A stretch of DNA of 64,000 nucleotides from Flavobacterium silvisoli (GCF_004329815.1 NZ_SJPE01000001.1:124001-188000), one strand, 5' to 3'; counted from the first letter of the stretch, positions 1 to 9,752 are shown. The notes: generated from the letters alone by a model not told the origin. Translations and numbers: made by a program.

Positions 1-1
1 A

Positions 2-913
2 TTAGCTAAAGAAAATCCAAAAATTATTGGTATTACTCCGGCTATGCCTTCAGGAAGTTCGATGAAATTCATGATGGAGGCTTTCCCGGAAAGAGCTTTT
101 GATGTGGGGATAGCCGAGCAACATGCCGTAACGCTTTCGGCCGGAATGGCGACTCAGGGCATGGTTGTTTTCTGCAACATTTATTCAACTTTTTTACAAA
201 GAGCCTATGACCAAGTCATACATGATGTAGCCCTGCAAAATCTACCGGTAATTTTTTGCTTAGACCGTGCCGGTTTGGTTGGTGAAGACGGAGCCACGCA
301 TCATGGCGTATTTGATTTGGCGTATTTGCGTTGTATTCCGAATATGATAATCTATGCTCCTAAAGACGAAACAGACCTGCAAAACATTCTTTACACCGCT
401 TCATTGGGCTTAAAAAAACCTATTGCCATTCGATACCCGAGAGGGAGAGGTAAAAATGTGGATTGGAAATTACCTGTCAATTTCCAAAAAATAGAAATCG
501 GGAAAGCTCAAAAACTCAGAAAAGGCAAAAAAATAGCCGTTTTATCAACCGGAACTATCGGTTATAATGTAACCATGGCACTCAACGAATTAGAGGATTC
601 GGGGGCCTTTGCTCATTATCATTTTGGGTTTGTTAAACCGTTAGACGAAAAGAAACTGCACAAAATCTGCGACAAATTTGCTACCATCATAACCGTTGAA
701 GATGGGGTAACTACCGGAGGTTTCGGAAGTGCAGTATTAGAATTTTCGGCCAAAAATGATTATGTGAACGAAATTTTCCTTTGCGGCGTGCCCGATTACT
801 TTATAGAACATGGCACTGTTGACGAGCTACAACAATTCTGCAATATCGACATTGATGGCTTAAAATCGCTGTTCTCCGGCTTGTTAGGCGAAGAAGGGCA
901 TGATGAAGATTAA
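2..913 (+). CDS. dxs: 1-deoxy-D-xylulose-5-phosphate synthase, C-terminal part (5' end outside window)
   Basis: Thiamine-diphosphate enzyme that condenses pyruvate and glyceraldehyde-3-phosphate in the first step of the MEP isoprenoid pathway; cytosolic. The frame is open from base 2, so the gene starts before the window. About 303 residues are visible, covering the transketolase pyrimidine-binding domain and the C-terminal domain. Family marks are PAMPSGSSM, the segment GIAEQHAVTLSAGMATQG with the conserved catalytic Glu, and DRAGLVGEDGATHHGVFD. The stop lies only 20 bp from the stop of the convergent dGTPase gene, and I see no clear hairpin between them. The call is safe; only the start is unknown. 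Confidence 0.96.
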   Translation, partial: LAKENPKIIGITPAMPSGSSMKFMMEAFPERAFDVGIAEQHAVTLSAGMATQGMVVFCNIYSTFLQRAYDQVIHDVALQNLPVIFCLDRAGLVGEDGATHHGVFDLAYLRCIPNMIIYAPKDETDLQNILYTASLGLKKPIAIRYPRGRGKNVDWKLPVNFQKIEIGKAQKLRKGKKIAVLSTGTIGYNVTMALNELEDSGAFAHYHFGFVKPLDEKKLHKICDKFATIITVEDGVTTGGFGSAVLEFSAKNDYVNEIFLCGVPDYFIEHGTVDELQQFCNIDIDGLKSLFSGLLGEEGHDED

Positions 914-933
914 GATATAAAAAACAAACTGAA

Positions 934-2268
934 TTAGGCTGTGACAATTTTGTTGAGTTGCACAGCTTTTCCGTCGGTCAACATCGATATAAAGTGGCAG
1001 ATGTGGAGCAGCCTGTCGTATAGACTTTCTTTCTCTAAATGGTGTTTTTCGGGTAAAATTTTCAGCAATAACTTGTCGTAATTGGTAGTTTTACCTTCAT
1101 GGTGGTTGTTATAAGCGGTGATGAATTTATCCAACAAATTGTTGATGATTTGATACCCCGAAAGTTCTTTTTCAATAACCTCGCGACTCTGATAAATGCT
1201 TTTTACGCTTAGTTTGATGATGTCATCCATTTGGGCTTTATACTTACTTTTATCGGTCAGGGCATAATGGAATTTCCCTTGTAAAATAGCTTCTTCATTT
1301 TCGATAAAAACCCTTACGGCATCATTAATCAAATTACCTATTGCCAAGGCGCGCAGGTAGCTGATGCGGTCTTCTTTGGTGGTGAGGGTTTGGTATTTTG
1401 ACGTATCTATAGTGTCTTTGACCAATTTGATTAAATATTCTAAAGCAAAATCTTCCGAAACCAAGCCCAGATTAATCCCATCTTCAAAATCAATAATCGT
1501 ATAGCAAATATCATCGGCGGCTTCGACTAAAAAGGCCAACGGATGACGCTCATATCCTATGTCATCGCCTGTTTTATTGGCAATCATCCCCAATTCTTCG
1601 GCTACTTCTTTGAAGAACTCTTTATCAGATTGGAAGAAACCATACTTCTTATCTGAGATATTTTTAGTGGGTTTCTTAGGCAAACTTTCTTTGGGATATT
1701 TGGTAAAAGCACCCAAAGTAGCGTACGATAAACGCAAACTGCCTTCAATACCCGGTCGGGAACTAGTCAGCACCGAAAAACCATTAGCATTTCCTTCAAA
1801 ATCGACTAAATCCTGCCATTGTTTAGGGGTTAGTTGATCTTTATATTGTTGTCCTTTACCAATAGAAAAATATTCGCCTATGGCTTTTTCACCCGAGTGA
1901 CCGAATGGCGGATTCCCAATATCATGAGCCAAAGCGGCCGCAGCCACTATAGCACCGAAATCGTTCATGTGATAGCCGTGTACTTCTTTTAAATGCGGGT
2001 ATTTTTCGATGATTTTTTTCCCCACTAATCTTCCTATAGAACGGCCCACCACCGACACTTCCAAACTGTGGGTCAGACGGGTATGCACAAAATCGGTTTT
2101 AGATAAAGGAATCACCTGGGTTTTATCTTGTAAACTTCTGAAAGCCGAAGAAAAAATAATACGGTCGTAATCAACTTCAAAGCCTAATCGTGTATCGTCT
2201 TGTTCGATGCGCAGTCTTTTGCTGGTGTCGCCTTGACGTTTTAAAGATAAAAGTTGTTCCCAGGTCAT
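934..2268 (-). CDS. dgt: deoxyguanosinetriphosphate triphosphohydrolase (HD-domain dGTPase)
   Basis: Predicted to hydrolyse dGTP to deoxyguanosine and triphosphate, which tunes the dNTP pool. The 444 residues carry the HD signature: THSLEVS with H66, then AHDIGNPPFGHSGEKAI with H115-D116. The N-terminal stretch RIIFSSAFRSLQDKTQV is typical of bacterial dGTPases. Length suits the shorter bacterial dGTPase type. The gene is transcribed toward dxs. A TATTTTTG -7-like box lies on the minus strand at 2330-2323, about 55 bp before the start, but no good -33 box was found. Substrate preference within the HD dNTPase family cannot be read from sequence. Confidence 0.92.
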   Translation of the reverse strand: MTWEQLLSLKRQGDTSKRLRIEQDDTRLGFEVDYDRIIFSSAFRSLQDKTQVIPLSKTDFVHTRLTHSLEVSVVGRSIGRLVGKKIIEKYPHLKEVHGYHMNDFGAIVAAAALAHDIGNPPFGHSGEKAIGEYFSIGKGQQYKDQLTPKQWQDLVDFEGNANGFSVLTSSRPGIEGSLRLSYATLGAFTKYPKESLPKKPTKNISDKKYGFFQSDKEFFKEVAEELGMIANKTGDDIGYERHPLAFLVEAADDICYTIIDFEDGINLGLVSEDFALEYLIKLVKDTIDTSKYQTLTTKEDRISYLRALAIGNLINDAVRVFIENEEAILQGKFHYALTDKSKYKAQMDDIIKLSVKSIYQSREVIEKELSGYQIINNLLDKFITAYNNHHEGKTTNYDKLLLKILPEKHHLEKESLYDRLLHICHFISMLTDGKAVQLNKIVTA

Positions 2269-2334
2269 AATCAGTATAGAATTAACCCTTCGACTTAGCC
2301 AAGGGTGATATTATTATTGTTTCAAAAATACATT

Positions 2335-2784
2335 TTAATTTAAACTTTTCTGCATGCAGATACTGCTTTCTACCCCAACATATTGCCCGTAATTGGGAAT
2401 GGTTTCATAGCCCGATTTTTGATATAAAGCTATGGCGTTTTTCAACTGATTGGACGTTTCTAAAATACAAGTGGTAAACCCCGATTGTTTGGCCCAGTTT
2501 TCAAGCTCATGTAAAACAGATGTAGCAATTCCTTTTTCGCGATGCTCGGGCAATACAAACATTCTTTTAATTTCGGCAGTATGTCCTTCGAGTGGCTTAA
2601 AGGCTCCACAACCCAAGGCCGTTTCCCCCTCATAACATACAATCACATGTTCCAGATAAATTTGGTTGTATTGGGCAAAAAAATCTTTTTCATCACCGTC
2701 AATAACAACCAAATAATCATCAAACAAACGGGTAAGTCTTTGAAAATCGGGATTATCAGACGTTGTTCTTACAAGTTTTGTCAT
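2335..2784 (-). CDS. GNAT family N-acetyltransferase
   Basis: Small acetyl-CoA-dependent acyltransferase of 149 residues with unknown acceptor. The acetyl-CoA pyrophosphate loop is visible as REKGIA (residues 82-87), preceded by the beta-4 strand EIKRMFVLPE and followed by ALYQKSGYE near the C-terminus, the usual GNAT order. It is the last gene of an apparent three-gene operon, following the RDD membrane protein with a 2-nt gap. The neighbours give no substrate clue. Confidence 0.85.
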   Translation of the reverse strand: MTKLVRTTSDNPDFQRLTRLFDDYLVVIDGDEKDFFAQYNQIYLEHVIVCYEGETALGCGAFKPLEGHTAEIKRMFVLPEHREKGIATSVLHELENWAKQSGFTTCILETSNQLKNAIALYQKSGYETIPNYGQYVGVESSICMQKSLN

Positions 2785-2786
2785 GA

Positions 2787-3290
2787 TTATTCATTTTGAC
2801 CGGATTGTTGCAAAGCATAAAAAAGTCTCTTTTTTTGGTCTAAAGCTTTTTTATCAACCACATACGTTTTTGAAATGCTGTCGTGCCAGCCTCTTGGCGG
2901 CATACCCAGCAAAGAAAACCCGTATAAAGGAATCAATCGGCAAATAGAGCGTAACATGATGGTTTGATAATCGGGCGTATTTCCGTTTTCATCCACCACG
3001 ATAGTTTGGGTAAAAAATTTACCAATAGTGCGGGCAAAAGCAATCTCAAAAATATTATAATACAACAAAACTACGCAACTACTCAGTGTGTACTGTCCAA
3101 CTGTATTGAGATTCACTATGTAATTCTGAATGGCTTTATTACTATTGGCCTCGGCAAAAGCCATGACAAAAACTAATATCACAAACAACAAAACAACCTG
3201 CATCAGCATGTCTATCAACCAATTAAAAATACGTTGAGCATGTGAAGCCAGAAGCTCTTCGGTAACTGTGAATGGTTTTTTCGACTCCAT
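2787..3290 (-). CDS. RDD family membrane protein
   Basis: 167-residue inner-membrane protein of the RDD family, whose functions are poorly defined (some members act in ion transport). The family's first-helix Arg and Asp appear as R20 and D27 in AQRIFNWLIDML, followed by a strongly hydrophobic helix at about 29-47, a second at about 70-90, then FARTIGKFFTQTIVVDENG, which matches the RDD loop before the last hydrophobic segment (ICRLIPLYGFSLLG). It sits between the 73-residue protein (3-nt gap) and the acetyltransferase (2-nt gap), so it is almost certainly co-transcribed. Confidence 0.8.
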   Translation of the reverse strand: MESKKPFTVTEELLASHAQRIFNWLIDMLMQVVLLFVILVFVMAFAEANSNKAIQNYIVNLNTVGQYTLSSCVVLLYYNIFEIAFARTIGKFFTQTIVVDENGNTPDYQTIMLRSICRLIPLYGFSLLGMPPRGWHDSISKTYVVDKKALDQKKRLFYALQQSGQNE

Positions 3291-3293
3291 TTA

Positions 3294-3515
3294 TTATTCC
3301 TTTTTATTGGCTAAAAAGAAGTTTCGGGATTTTTCCGGATACTGGTTGTAACTCTTATCGCTCGGATTAGCAATCACCGATTTGATGTTTATTTCGTCAC
3401 CAACTTTGAAACCGGCTTCAGTATATTTATAATCCAACAGATATTTACCGCAAAAATAATTGCCGTTTTCGTCCTTTTCAATAATACCGGTATAGATTCC
3501 TTTTTCTTTCGCCAT
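3294..3515 (-). CDS. small hypothetical protein, first gene of RDD/acetyltransferase operon
   Basis: 73 residues, not recognised. It has no signal peptide or membrane segment, and is rich in Lys, Asn and Tyr with a single Cys in NGNYFCGKYLLDYKY. Its reality is supported by a promoter just upstream (TTTG-N19-TACCTTTG on the minus strand) and by the tight 3-nt gap to the RDD gene. Function unknown; probably a soluble cytoplasmic protein. Confidence 0.7.
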   Translation of the reverse strand: MAKEKGIYTGIIEKDENGNYFCGKYLLDYKYTEAGFKVGDEINIKSVIANPSDKSYNQYPEKSRNFFLANKKE

Positions 3516-3534
3516 TGCTATCTTATTTTGATTT

Positions 3535-3565
3535 CAAAGGTAATTAAAACCAAACAGTCGCCAAA
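3535..3565 (-). promoter_or_regulatory. candidate promoter, minus strand, for the small protein-RDD-GNAT operon
   Basis: Minus-strand -33 TTTG (3565-3562), 19-nt spacer, -7 TACCTTTG (3542-3535). This matches the Bacteroidetes TTTG/TAnnTTTG pattern with canonical spacing. The start codon (3515) is about 20 nt downstream. Confidence 0.55.
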
Positions 3566-3592
3566 CGAAGTACTTTATCTTTTAGCATTAAA

Positions 3593-3624
3593 TTTGTCCT
3601 CTCTTTTTGCTTTCTTTATATTTG
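3593..3624 (+). promoter_or_regulatory. candidate promoter of the glycosyltransferase gene
   Basis: TTTG (3593-3596), 20-nt spacer, TATATTTG (3617-3624). The -7 box ends 6 nt before the ATG at 3631, so transcription would begin at or very near the start codon. It diverges from the minus-strand promoter at 3535-3565. Confidence 0.55.
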
Positions 3625-3630
3625 AGGCAT

Positions 3631-5181
3631 ATGATTATACTTTACCACAATAACAAATCGGTTACACAGGTTATTTCAACCGAAGGTCGTGCACTTTCAT
3701 TTTCTGAAAAAAACAGCATAACCACCGAATTGTTAATACTTGCCGCAACATTTCCGGAAGAAAAAATAGTGTGGTGTCATTGCGCATTGGAATCCCAATT
3801 GAATGTCGATTTTATTCAAAAGAATGAAACTTACAACAACACCTTGTTTTCTTTTAATCCCTACCCGACTCCATATTTAACGGATGCTATAGGCTATGTA
3901 GAGAATAGTGTTTTCATCAACATCAACAAAGCCAATACCTATCCTACTTGGTTAATGTCGGGCTCTGCAGGCTATGCACATGCTTCTGTTTTTTTAAATG
4001 CCGACGATGCGGTCAGCACGGCAAACGATTTTGATTATTTTTTAAATTCTTTAGCCAAAAAACACATGCCTCTTGGGTTGTTTTGTTATTCTGAGCCCCG
4101 TTTGCTGAAAAGCACTTCTGCGTTTTCAGAAATAAAAGCCCGTAAAACTTCTCGCTTCACTCTTTTTAAATTTGTAAAAGAACACTACCGAACCCGTTGG
4201 GTTTTCCTATTATTGCTGGACTTTCTAATTTATGAAAAAAAAATCCCGCTGTTGCCCTTACTGTTTTCATTGTCTTATAAAAAGAAGTCGGTTGAAAGTT
4301 ACAATCTGACTGAAGTTTCTCTACTGAAGCATTCAGGAATTACCGAAGAAGACACCATTGATGTTTTGATTCCTACCATTGGCAGAAAAAAATACCTTTA
4401 TGATGTACTGCTCGATTTAAAAAAACAAAACATACTTCCTAAAAACGTCATCATCATCGAACAAAACGGAGATGTTACGGCTTCATCTGAGTTGGATTAT
4501 CTCACAACTGAAGACTGGCCTTTTACTATACTACACACTTTCACCCATACCTTAGGCGCATGTAATGCCCGAAATCTTGCTTTAGAACAGTTGAAAAGTA
4601 AGTGGGTTTTCTTTGCCGATGACGATGTTCGGATAGACGCTGACTTTTTACACCAATGCTTGTTGAATTGTAAAAACTACGATAAAAAAGCCCTTACTCT
4701 TTCCTGCTTGCAAAAGGGAGAAAAATTTATCGAAACAAAACCGTTTCAATGGGTTAGTTTTGGCACCTGCAGCAGTTTTGTGGCCAGTGAAGTACTTGTA
4801 GATATCCGATTTTCCAAAAGCTTTGAATTTGGTTACGGAGAGGACAGTGATTTTGGAAAAAAAATACGCAATGCCGGAACAGATGTGGTGTTCTTTTCGA
4901 ATCCGAAACTGTTGCACCTTAAAGCTCCTATGGGTGGCTTCAGAACCAAGTTTAAATTTGATTGGAGCGACGAAAAGTACCAACCCAAGCCATCACCAAC
5001 GGTAATGCTGTATAAATTGACACACGAAACCACGGAAGAAATTAACGGCTACAAAACTTTACTGTTTTTAAAATCCTTTGGAAAACAAGGCATAAAAAAT
5101 CCGTTTCGTTTTTATACCACTTTAAAAAAACAATGGAATACCAGTGTTTTTTGGGCTCAAAAGCTAAAAGAGAGGAATTAA
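3631..5181 (+). CDS. family 2 (GT-A) glycosyltransferase with unknown N-terminal domain
   Basis: Predicted nucleotide-sugar glycosyltransferase acting on a surface glycan. I chose the ATG at 3631 (516 residues); an in-frame TTG at 3607 lies inside the promoter. The GT-A domain begins near residue 243 (VLIPTIGRKKYL), contains the ACNARNLAL segment, the metal-binding triplet D330-D332 in FFADDDVRID, and a later GEDSDFG acceptor-site motif. The first ~200 residues are not a domain I recognise, and a hydrophobic stretch near residues 190-215 could be a membrane-associated helix. It is monocistronic between a divergent promoter and a bidirectional terminator, so no polysaccharide cluster indicates the acceptor. 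Confidence 0.82.
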   Translation: MIILYHNNKSVTQVISTEGRALSFSEKNSITTELLILAATFPEEKIVWCHCALESQLNVDFIQKNETYNNTLFSFNPYPTPYLTDAIGYVENSVFININKANTYPTWLMSGSAGYAHASVFLNADDAVSTANDFDYFLNSLAKKHMPLGLFCYSEPRLLKSTSAFSEIKARKTSRFTLFKFVKEHYRTRWVFLLLLDFLIYEKKIPLLPLLFSLSYKKKSVESYNLTEVSLLKHSGITEEDTIDVLIPTIGRKKYLYDVLLDLKKQNILPKNVIIIEQNGDVTASSELDYLTTEDWPFTILHTFTHTLGACNARNLALEQLKSKWVFFADDDVRIDADFLHQCLLNCKNYDKKALTLSCLQKGEKFIETKPFQWVSFGTCSSFVASEVLVDIRFSKSFEFGYGEDSDFGKKIRNAGTDVVFFSNPKLLHLKAPMGGFRTKFKFDWSDEKYQPKPSPTVMLYKLTHETTEEINGYKTLLFLKSFGKQGIKNPFRFYTTLKKQWNTSVFWAQKLKERN

Positions 5182-5191
5182 TAATCGTTAA

Positions 5192-5222
5192 TAAAAAAAG
5201 CCATCAAATTGATGGCTTTTAA
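5192..5222. terminator. bidirectional terminator between glycosyltransferase and nrdA
   Basis: Inverted repeat AAAAAGCCATC / GATGGCTTTT with a short AT loop, with A-run on the left and T-run on the right. It can serve both convergent genes. Confidence 0.8.
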
Positions 5223-5240
5223 GTTAATATCATTTTAGAA

Positions 5241-7676
5241 TTAAGATCCGCACATTTCGCAATCATCTCCACCGTTTCCGGCAGCGTTTCGGGCGCGTTC
5301 TATCATGGCAGCAAAATCTTCGGCCGTCATCTCTCCGTTTTCAACAGGAGCAACTACTTCTACCGCTGTGGCAGCCGGCTTTTCAGTTATTGCAGGCTCG
5401 GCTTTTTTGTCGTTGTTTAATGTAAATTTGATAGCGTCAACTGCTGCTTTGGTTCTAAGGTAGTACATACCGGTTTTCAAACCGCTCTTCCAAGCATAGA
5501 AATGCATTGAAGTCAATTTGGCGTAATTGGCATCCTGCATGAACAAGTTCAACGATTGCGACTGGTCAATAAAATATCCTCTGTGACGCGACATATCGAT
5601 GATGTCTTTCATAGACATTTCCCATACTGTTTTGTATAGTTCTTTTAAATCAGCCGGGATTCTTTCAATATTTTGTACCGAACCGTTGTGACGCATGATT
5701 TCCTGCTTCAGGTCTTCGTTCCAAAGACCTCTTTCTACCAAATCATTTAACAAATGCTTGTTAACCACAATAAATTCACCCGATAACACACGACGCGTGT
5801 AAATATTGGAAGTATACGGTTCAAAAGCTTCGTTATTTCCTAAGATTTGCGAAGTAGAAGCCGTAGGCATTGGCGCTACCAGCAATGAGTTTCTAACCCC
5901 GTGTTTGACTACCTCTTTTCGTAATGAAGCCCAATCCCATCTTCCGGATAATTCTTCATCTTTAATATTCCAAAGGTTATGTTGGAATAAACCTTCTGAT
6001 ATTGGAGAACCTTTGAAAGTAGAGTATGGACCTTCTTCTTTTGCCATTTCCATAGAAGCGGTTACGGCTGCAAAGTATAAGGTTTCAAATATTTCCTGAT
6101 TCAATTGTTTGGCTTCATCACTGGTAAACGGCATTCTCAACAAAATGAACGCATCTGCCAATCCTTGTACGCCCAGTCCTACCGGACGGTGACGCATATT
6201 GGAATTTTCAGCTTCTTTTACCGGATAGTAATTTCTGTCGATTACCTTATTCAGGTTTCGGGTTACTCGCTTGGTTACATTGAATAACAGTTCGTGGTTG
6301 AATTTTCCGTTTTCTACAAACATCGGCAACGAAATAGAAGCCAGGTTACATACCGCGATTTCATCCTCTGAAGTGTATTCCATGATTTCGGTACACAGGT
6401 TAGATGAGCGAATGGTTCCTAAATTCTTTTGGTTCGATTTTCGGTTTGCCGCGTCTTTGTACAACATGTATGGTGTTCCGGTTTCGATTTGCGACTCCAG
6501 GATTTTCTCCCAAAGCTCACGGGCTCTTACCGTTTTTCTTCCTTTCCCTTGCGCTTCATATGTCGTATACAATGTTTCAAATTCGTCTCCGTATACATCA
6601 CACAAGCCCGGACATTCATTCGGACACATTAATGTCCAATTACCGTCTTCTTCCACGCGTTTCATGAATAAATCGGAAATCCACATAGCAAAGAACAAAT
6701 CACGGGCACGCATTTCTTCTTTTCCGGTGTTCTTTTTCAAATCTAAAAATTCAAAAACATCGGCATGCCACGGTTCCAAATAGATGGCAAAACTTCCTTT
6801 GCGTTTTCCCCCGCCTTGGTCTACATAACGAGCTGTATCGTTGAATACGCGCAACATCGGAACAATTCCGTTTGAAGTTCCGTTAGTGCCTCTGATGTAT
6901 GAACCGGTGGCTCTCACGTTGTGGATAGATAATCCAATTCCTCCGGCAGATTGCGAAATTTTGGCGGTATTTTTCAACGTATCGTAAATCCCGTCAATGC
7001 TGTCGTCTTTCATGGTCAATAAGAAGCATGAAGACATTTGCGGTTTTGGTGTTCCGGCATTGAAAAGTGTTGGCGTGGCGTGAGTGAAGAATTTCTTTGA
7101 CATCAATTCATAAGTTTCAATCACAGCATCCAAATCGTTTAAATGAATTCCGACAGCTACACGCATTAACATGTGTTGCGGACGCTCAACAATTTTGCCG
7201 TTAATTTTCAATAAATACGAACGCTCTAGCGTTTTAAAACCGAAATAGTCGTAATTGAAATCGCGGTTGTATATGATATGTGAGTTTAAAAACTCAGCAT
7301 TTTTCTGGATTACCTCGTGTACTTCTTCCGATATCAGGGGAGCCGCCTGATTGGTTCGCGGATTAACATAATGGTACATTTCATTCATCGTTTCAGAGAA
7401 TGATTTGTTGGTGTTTTTATGCAAGTTGGAAACCGCAATACGTGCCGCTAATTGAGCATAGTCAGGATGGGTTACAGTCATCGCCGCGGCTGTTTCGGCG
7501 GCTAAATTGTCTAATTCTGAAGTGGTAACGCCATCGTACAATCCTTCAATTACTTTCATGGCTACTTTTACCGCATCGACCAATTCATTCAAACCATAGC
7601 ATAGTTTTTTAATCCTATCTGTGATTTTGTCAAACATTACCGGTTCCTTGTGACCGTCTCTTTTTACTACGTACAT
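5241..7676 (-). CDS. nrdA: ribonucleoside-diphosphate reductase class Ia, alpha subunit
   Basis: Catalytic subunit that reduces NDPs to dNDPs with NrdB. 811 residues: an N-terminal ATP-cone (about 1-90, [19 protein letters not shown]), then the ten-stranded barrel with [19 protein letters not shown], the active-site segment [11 protein letters not shown] holding the conserved Asn-x-Cys-x-Glu set, and [19 protein letters not shown]. The C-terminus ends in a redox pair C806-x-x-C809 (CEMC) that relays electrons from thioredoxin or glutaredoxin, preceded by a flexible Ala/Glu/Pro-rich linker. It lies 127 bp downstream of nrdB; no separate promoter or NrdR box was found in the gap, so the two are probably co-transcribed. 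Confidence 0.97.
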   Translation of the reverse strand: MYVVKRDGHKEPVMFDKITDRIKKLCYGLNELVDAVKVAMKVIEGLYDGVTTSELDNLAAETAAAMTVTHPDYAQLAARIAVSNLHKNTNKSFSETMNEMYHYVNPRTNQAAPLISEEVHEVIQKNAEFLNSHIIYNRDFNYDYFGFKTLERSYLLKINGKIVERPQHMLMRVAVGIHLNDLDAVIETYELMSKKFFTHATPTLFNAGTPKPQMSSCFLLTMKDDSIDGIYDTLKNTAKISQSAGGIGLSIHNVRATGSYIRGTNGTSNGIVPMLRVFNDTARYVDQGGGKRKGSFAIYLEPWHADVFEFLDLKKNTGKEEMRARDLFFAMWISDLFMKRVEEDGNWTLMCPNECPGLCDVYGDEFETLYTTYEAQGKGRKTVRARELWEKILESQIETGTPYMLYKDAANRKSNQKNLGTIRSSNLCTEIMEYTSEDEIAVCNLASISLPMFVENGKFNHELLFNVTKRVTRNLNKVIDRNYYPVKEAENSNMRHRPVGLGVQGLADAFILLRMPFTSDEAKQLNQEIFETLYFAAVTASMEMAKEEGPYSTFKGSPISEGLFQHNLWNIKDEELSGRWDWASLRKEVVKHGVRNSLLVAPMPTASTSQILGNNEAFEPYTSNIYTRRVLSGEFIVVNKHLLNDLVERGLWNEDLKQEIMRHNGSVQNIERIPADLKELYKTVWEMSMKDIIDMSRHRGYFIDQSQSLNLFMQDANYAKLTSMHFYAWKSGLKTGMYYLRTKAAVDAIKFTLNNDKKAEPAITEKPAATAVEVVAPVENGEMTAEDFAAMIERARNAAGNGGDDCEMCGS

Positions 7677-7803
7677 ACTGTTTGGTTTTGTGAAATAGAA
7701 AATCCCTTCTCTAATTCGAGTTACTTGTTTTGTTTTGTTAATCCCTTAACTCCAATGAGATTTTCACCCAATGGAAATTCAAAAAAAATTTGAAATTGTA
7801 TGT

Positions 7804-8781
7804 CTAAAAATCAGCGTCGAAACTGATTTTCTGATCTTCTGTGTCTTTTGACATGACTCCGGCCTTTTGGTATTCGGCTACGCGCTTTTCGAAGAAATTA
7901 GTTTTTCCTTGTAGCGAAATCATATCCATGAAATCAAACGGATTGGTAGAGTTATACACGCGTTTGCAACCCAATTCTACCAATAGTCTATCGGCCACAA
8001 ATTCTAAATATTGCGTCATCAAAGTAGCGTTCATTCCAATCAAACTCACTGGAAGCGACTCGGTGATGAACTCTCTTTCAATATTTAACGCATCTGTTAT
8101 AATCTCAGTAATTCTAGTTTTAGACACTTTGTGCACCAAATGATGGTTGTGCAGGTGTACCGCAAAATCGCAGTGAACACCTTCATCTCTAGAAATCAAT
8201 TCGTTAGAAAAAGTCAGACCCGGCATTAATCCGCGTTTTTTCAACCAGTAAATTGAGCAAAAAGCACCTGAGAAGAAAATTCCTTCTACGGCAGCAAAGG
8301 CAATTAATCGTTCTGCAAATGATTCTGATTTAATCCAGCGCAAAGCCCAATCAGCTTTTTTCTTGATGGCCGGAAACACTTCTATAGCGTGGAATAATTC
8401 GTTTTTCTCGGCTTCATCTTTAACGTAGGTATCAATCAACAACGAATACGTTTCACTGTGAATGTTTTCCATCATAATTTGGAATCCATAGAAAAATTTA
8501 GCTTCCGGATATTGTACTTCATTCACAAAGTTTTCGGCCAAATTTTCATTCACAATTCCGTCTGAAGCTGCGAAGAAAGCCAAAATGTGCTTGATGAAGT
8601 ATTTTTCGTCGTTGTTCAACTTGTTATTCCAGTCTGATAAATCCTGATGTAAATCTATTTCTTCAGCAGTCCAGAAACTGGCTTCCATTTTTTTATACCA
8701 CTCCCAAATATCTTGGTGTTTGATAGGAAAAATCACGAAGCGATCTTTGTTTTCTTTTAAAATGGGTTCGATAGTAGCCAT
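7804..8781 (-). CDS. nrdB: ribonucleoside-diphosphate reductase class Ia, beta subunit
   Basis: Ferritin-like small subunit holding the di-iron centre and tyrosyl radical for NrdA. I chose the ATG at 8781 ([11 protein letters not shown]), giving 325 residues; a longer frame to 8868 adds a non-conserved leader. Visible ligands are D74 (AASDGIV) and E105/H108 in [10 protein letters not shown], whose Tyr (Y112) is the expected radical residue, as in eukaryotic-type R2. Later conserved stretches include [14 protein letters not shown] and [11 protein letters not shown]. The C-terminal tail [10 protein letters not shown] would dock on NrdA. First gene of the nrdBA pair. Confidence 0.96.
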   Translation of the reverse strand: MATIEPILKENKDRFVIFPIKHQDIWEWYKKMEASFWTAEEIDLHQDLSDWNNKLNNDEKYFIKHILAFFAASDGIVNENLAENFVNEVQYPEAKFFYGFQIMMENIHSETYSLLIDTYVKDEAEKNELFHAIEVFPAIKKKADWALRWIKSESFAERLIAFAAVEGIFFSGAFCSIYWLKKRGLMPGLTFSNELISRDEGVHCDFAVHLHNHHLVHKVSKTRITEIITDALNIEREFITESLPVSLIGMNATLMTQYLEFVADRLLVELGCKRVYNSTNPFDFMDMISLQGKTNFFEKRVAEYQKAGVMSKDTEDQKISFDADF

Positions 8782-8847
8782 GTTGAATTTATTTTGAATT
8801 TTAAGACGATTTTTACTGAAATCTGTGTGATACAAAGATTGGCAAAC

Positions 8848-8880
8848 CAAACGTAAAATGAAAGTCAAACTTATTCACAA
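8848..8880 (-). promoter_or_regulatory. possible promoter of nrdBA
   Basis: Minus-strand TTG (8880-8878), 22-nt spacer, TACGTTTG (8855-8848), about 67 nt before the chosen start. The -7 box is a good match; the -33 box is weak. Confidence 0.4.
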
Positions 8881-9064
8881 TCGGCTCTAGTTTTTAACAA
8901 ATGAACAGATTTGAACAAGGTTTTTGATATTTTATATTTTGATGATTATCAGTATTTTACAAAAATCAAAAATCAAAAAAAGCCCTAAAACAAAGGAAGT
9001 TAGGAAATTACTTTCGGCAAAATTTTAACATTTACAATCTTCTGAAAATCGAATTTTTGAAGCT

Positions 9065-9106
9065 AAAAAAAGAGCGGTTTTCTATTGAAAAAACCGCTCT
9101 TTGAAA
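9065..9106 (-). terminator. terminator of the repeat-bearing secreted protein gene
   Basis: Stem AAAGAGCGGTTTT / AAAACCGCTCTTT around a 6-nt loop; on the minus strand it is followed by a T-run. It lies 18 bp past the stop at 9124. Confidence 0.8.
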
Positions 9107-9123
9107 AAGTGTACTTTTATTTC

Positions 9124-9684
9124 TTATTTGTCATCCGAAATATAGGTTTTATTACCATTAGAGTTAATATAGTACCTTCCTCCTCTTGGCCCAGTATACA
9201 CTTTTTTACCTTTATATTCTCCGGTTACTTTATCCGGAGTTCTTGGTGCTTTTTCGTTGGAAATTCTTTCTTTAGCCTCCTTTTTTGCTTTGGCTTCTGT
9301 TTTGTTGGCAGCTGCTTTGGCTTTTCCTTCAGCTGATTTAAGTTCGCCCCTGTCTGAGGCATTGTTGTCTTTGACTGCATTTTTAAAACGCTTGTCTGGC
9401 GTACCGTCTTTTTTCATCGGAACCTTTGCATCGGCATCTTTGAAACGTTTATCAGGGGTTCCGTCTTTTTTAAGTTTGGTAGCCTTTTCTTTGGCTTCAA
9501 CAGTTTCTTTCTTTGCTTTTTTCTCCGTTTTTTCTTTTTGTTCTTTGGCTTCTTTAGCTACTTTTTCTTTCTTTTCTTTAGCGGCTTTTTCCGTTTTGGC
9601 TTTGGCTTTTTCAGCTTTTGTTTCCTGAGCGTTGGTATTGGCTACAAAAACAAAAAGGAAACACAATAAAATTAGTTTTTTCAT
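9124..9684 (-). CDS. secreted Lys/Ala-rich protein with KDGTPDKRFK repeats and a basic C-terminal domain
   Basis: 186 residues from the ATG at 9684; a longer frame to 9879 overlaps the neighbouring gene and lacks a signal. The N-terminus MKKLILLCFLFVFVANTNAQ is a signal peptide. Residues about 20-75 are a highly charged Ala/Lys/Glu helix, probably coiled coil. Two copies of KKDGTPDKRFK follow, then another charged helix. The tail KVYTGPRGGRYYINSNGNKTYI resembles the small PBCV-specific basic adaptor domain (GPRGGxYYI...G.K.YI), a family assignment I hold with moderate confidence. Function unknown; the region is poor in GC and very rich in Lys codons. Confidence 0.7.
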   Translation of the reverse strand: MKKLILLCFLFVFVANTNAQETKAEKAKAKTEKAAKEKKEKVAKEAKEQKEKTEKKAKKETVEAKEKATKLKKDGTPDKRFKDADAKVPMKKDGTPDKRFKNAVKDNNASDRGELKSAEGKAKAAANKTEAKAKKEAKERISNEKAPRTPDKVTGEYKGKKVYTGPRGGRYYINSNGNKTYISDDK

Positions 9685-9752
9685 GGTGGTCAATTTAAGT
9701 GTTAAGTAGATTAAAAGTACGGAAAAAATAAATATAACGATGTTGAAAACAA

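Larger units (their letters stand above)
8782..9123. other. intergenic region upstream of nrdB (342 bp)
   Basis: No credible ORF. It holds a possible minus-strand promoter for nrdB near 8848-8880 and, at its right end, the terminator of the neighbouring minus-strand gene. The middle (about 8890-9060) is AT-rich with runs of CAAAAATCAAAAATCAAAA and shows nothing else I can name. No NrdR-box-like palindrome was seen. Confidence 0.6.

Noticed and set aside
7677..7803. Separate promoter or NrdR box between nrdB and nrdA
   Set aside because: No TAnnTTTG on the minus strand and no NrdR-like palindrome in the 127-bp gap.
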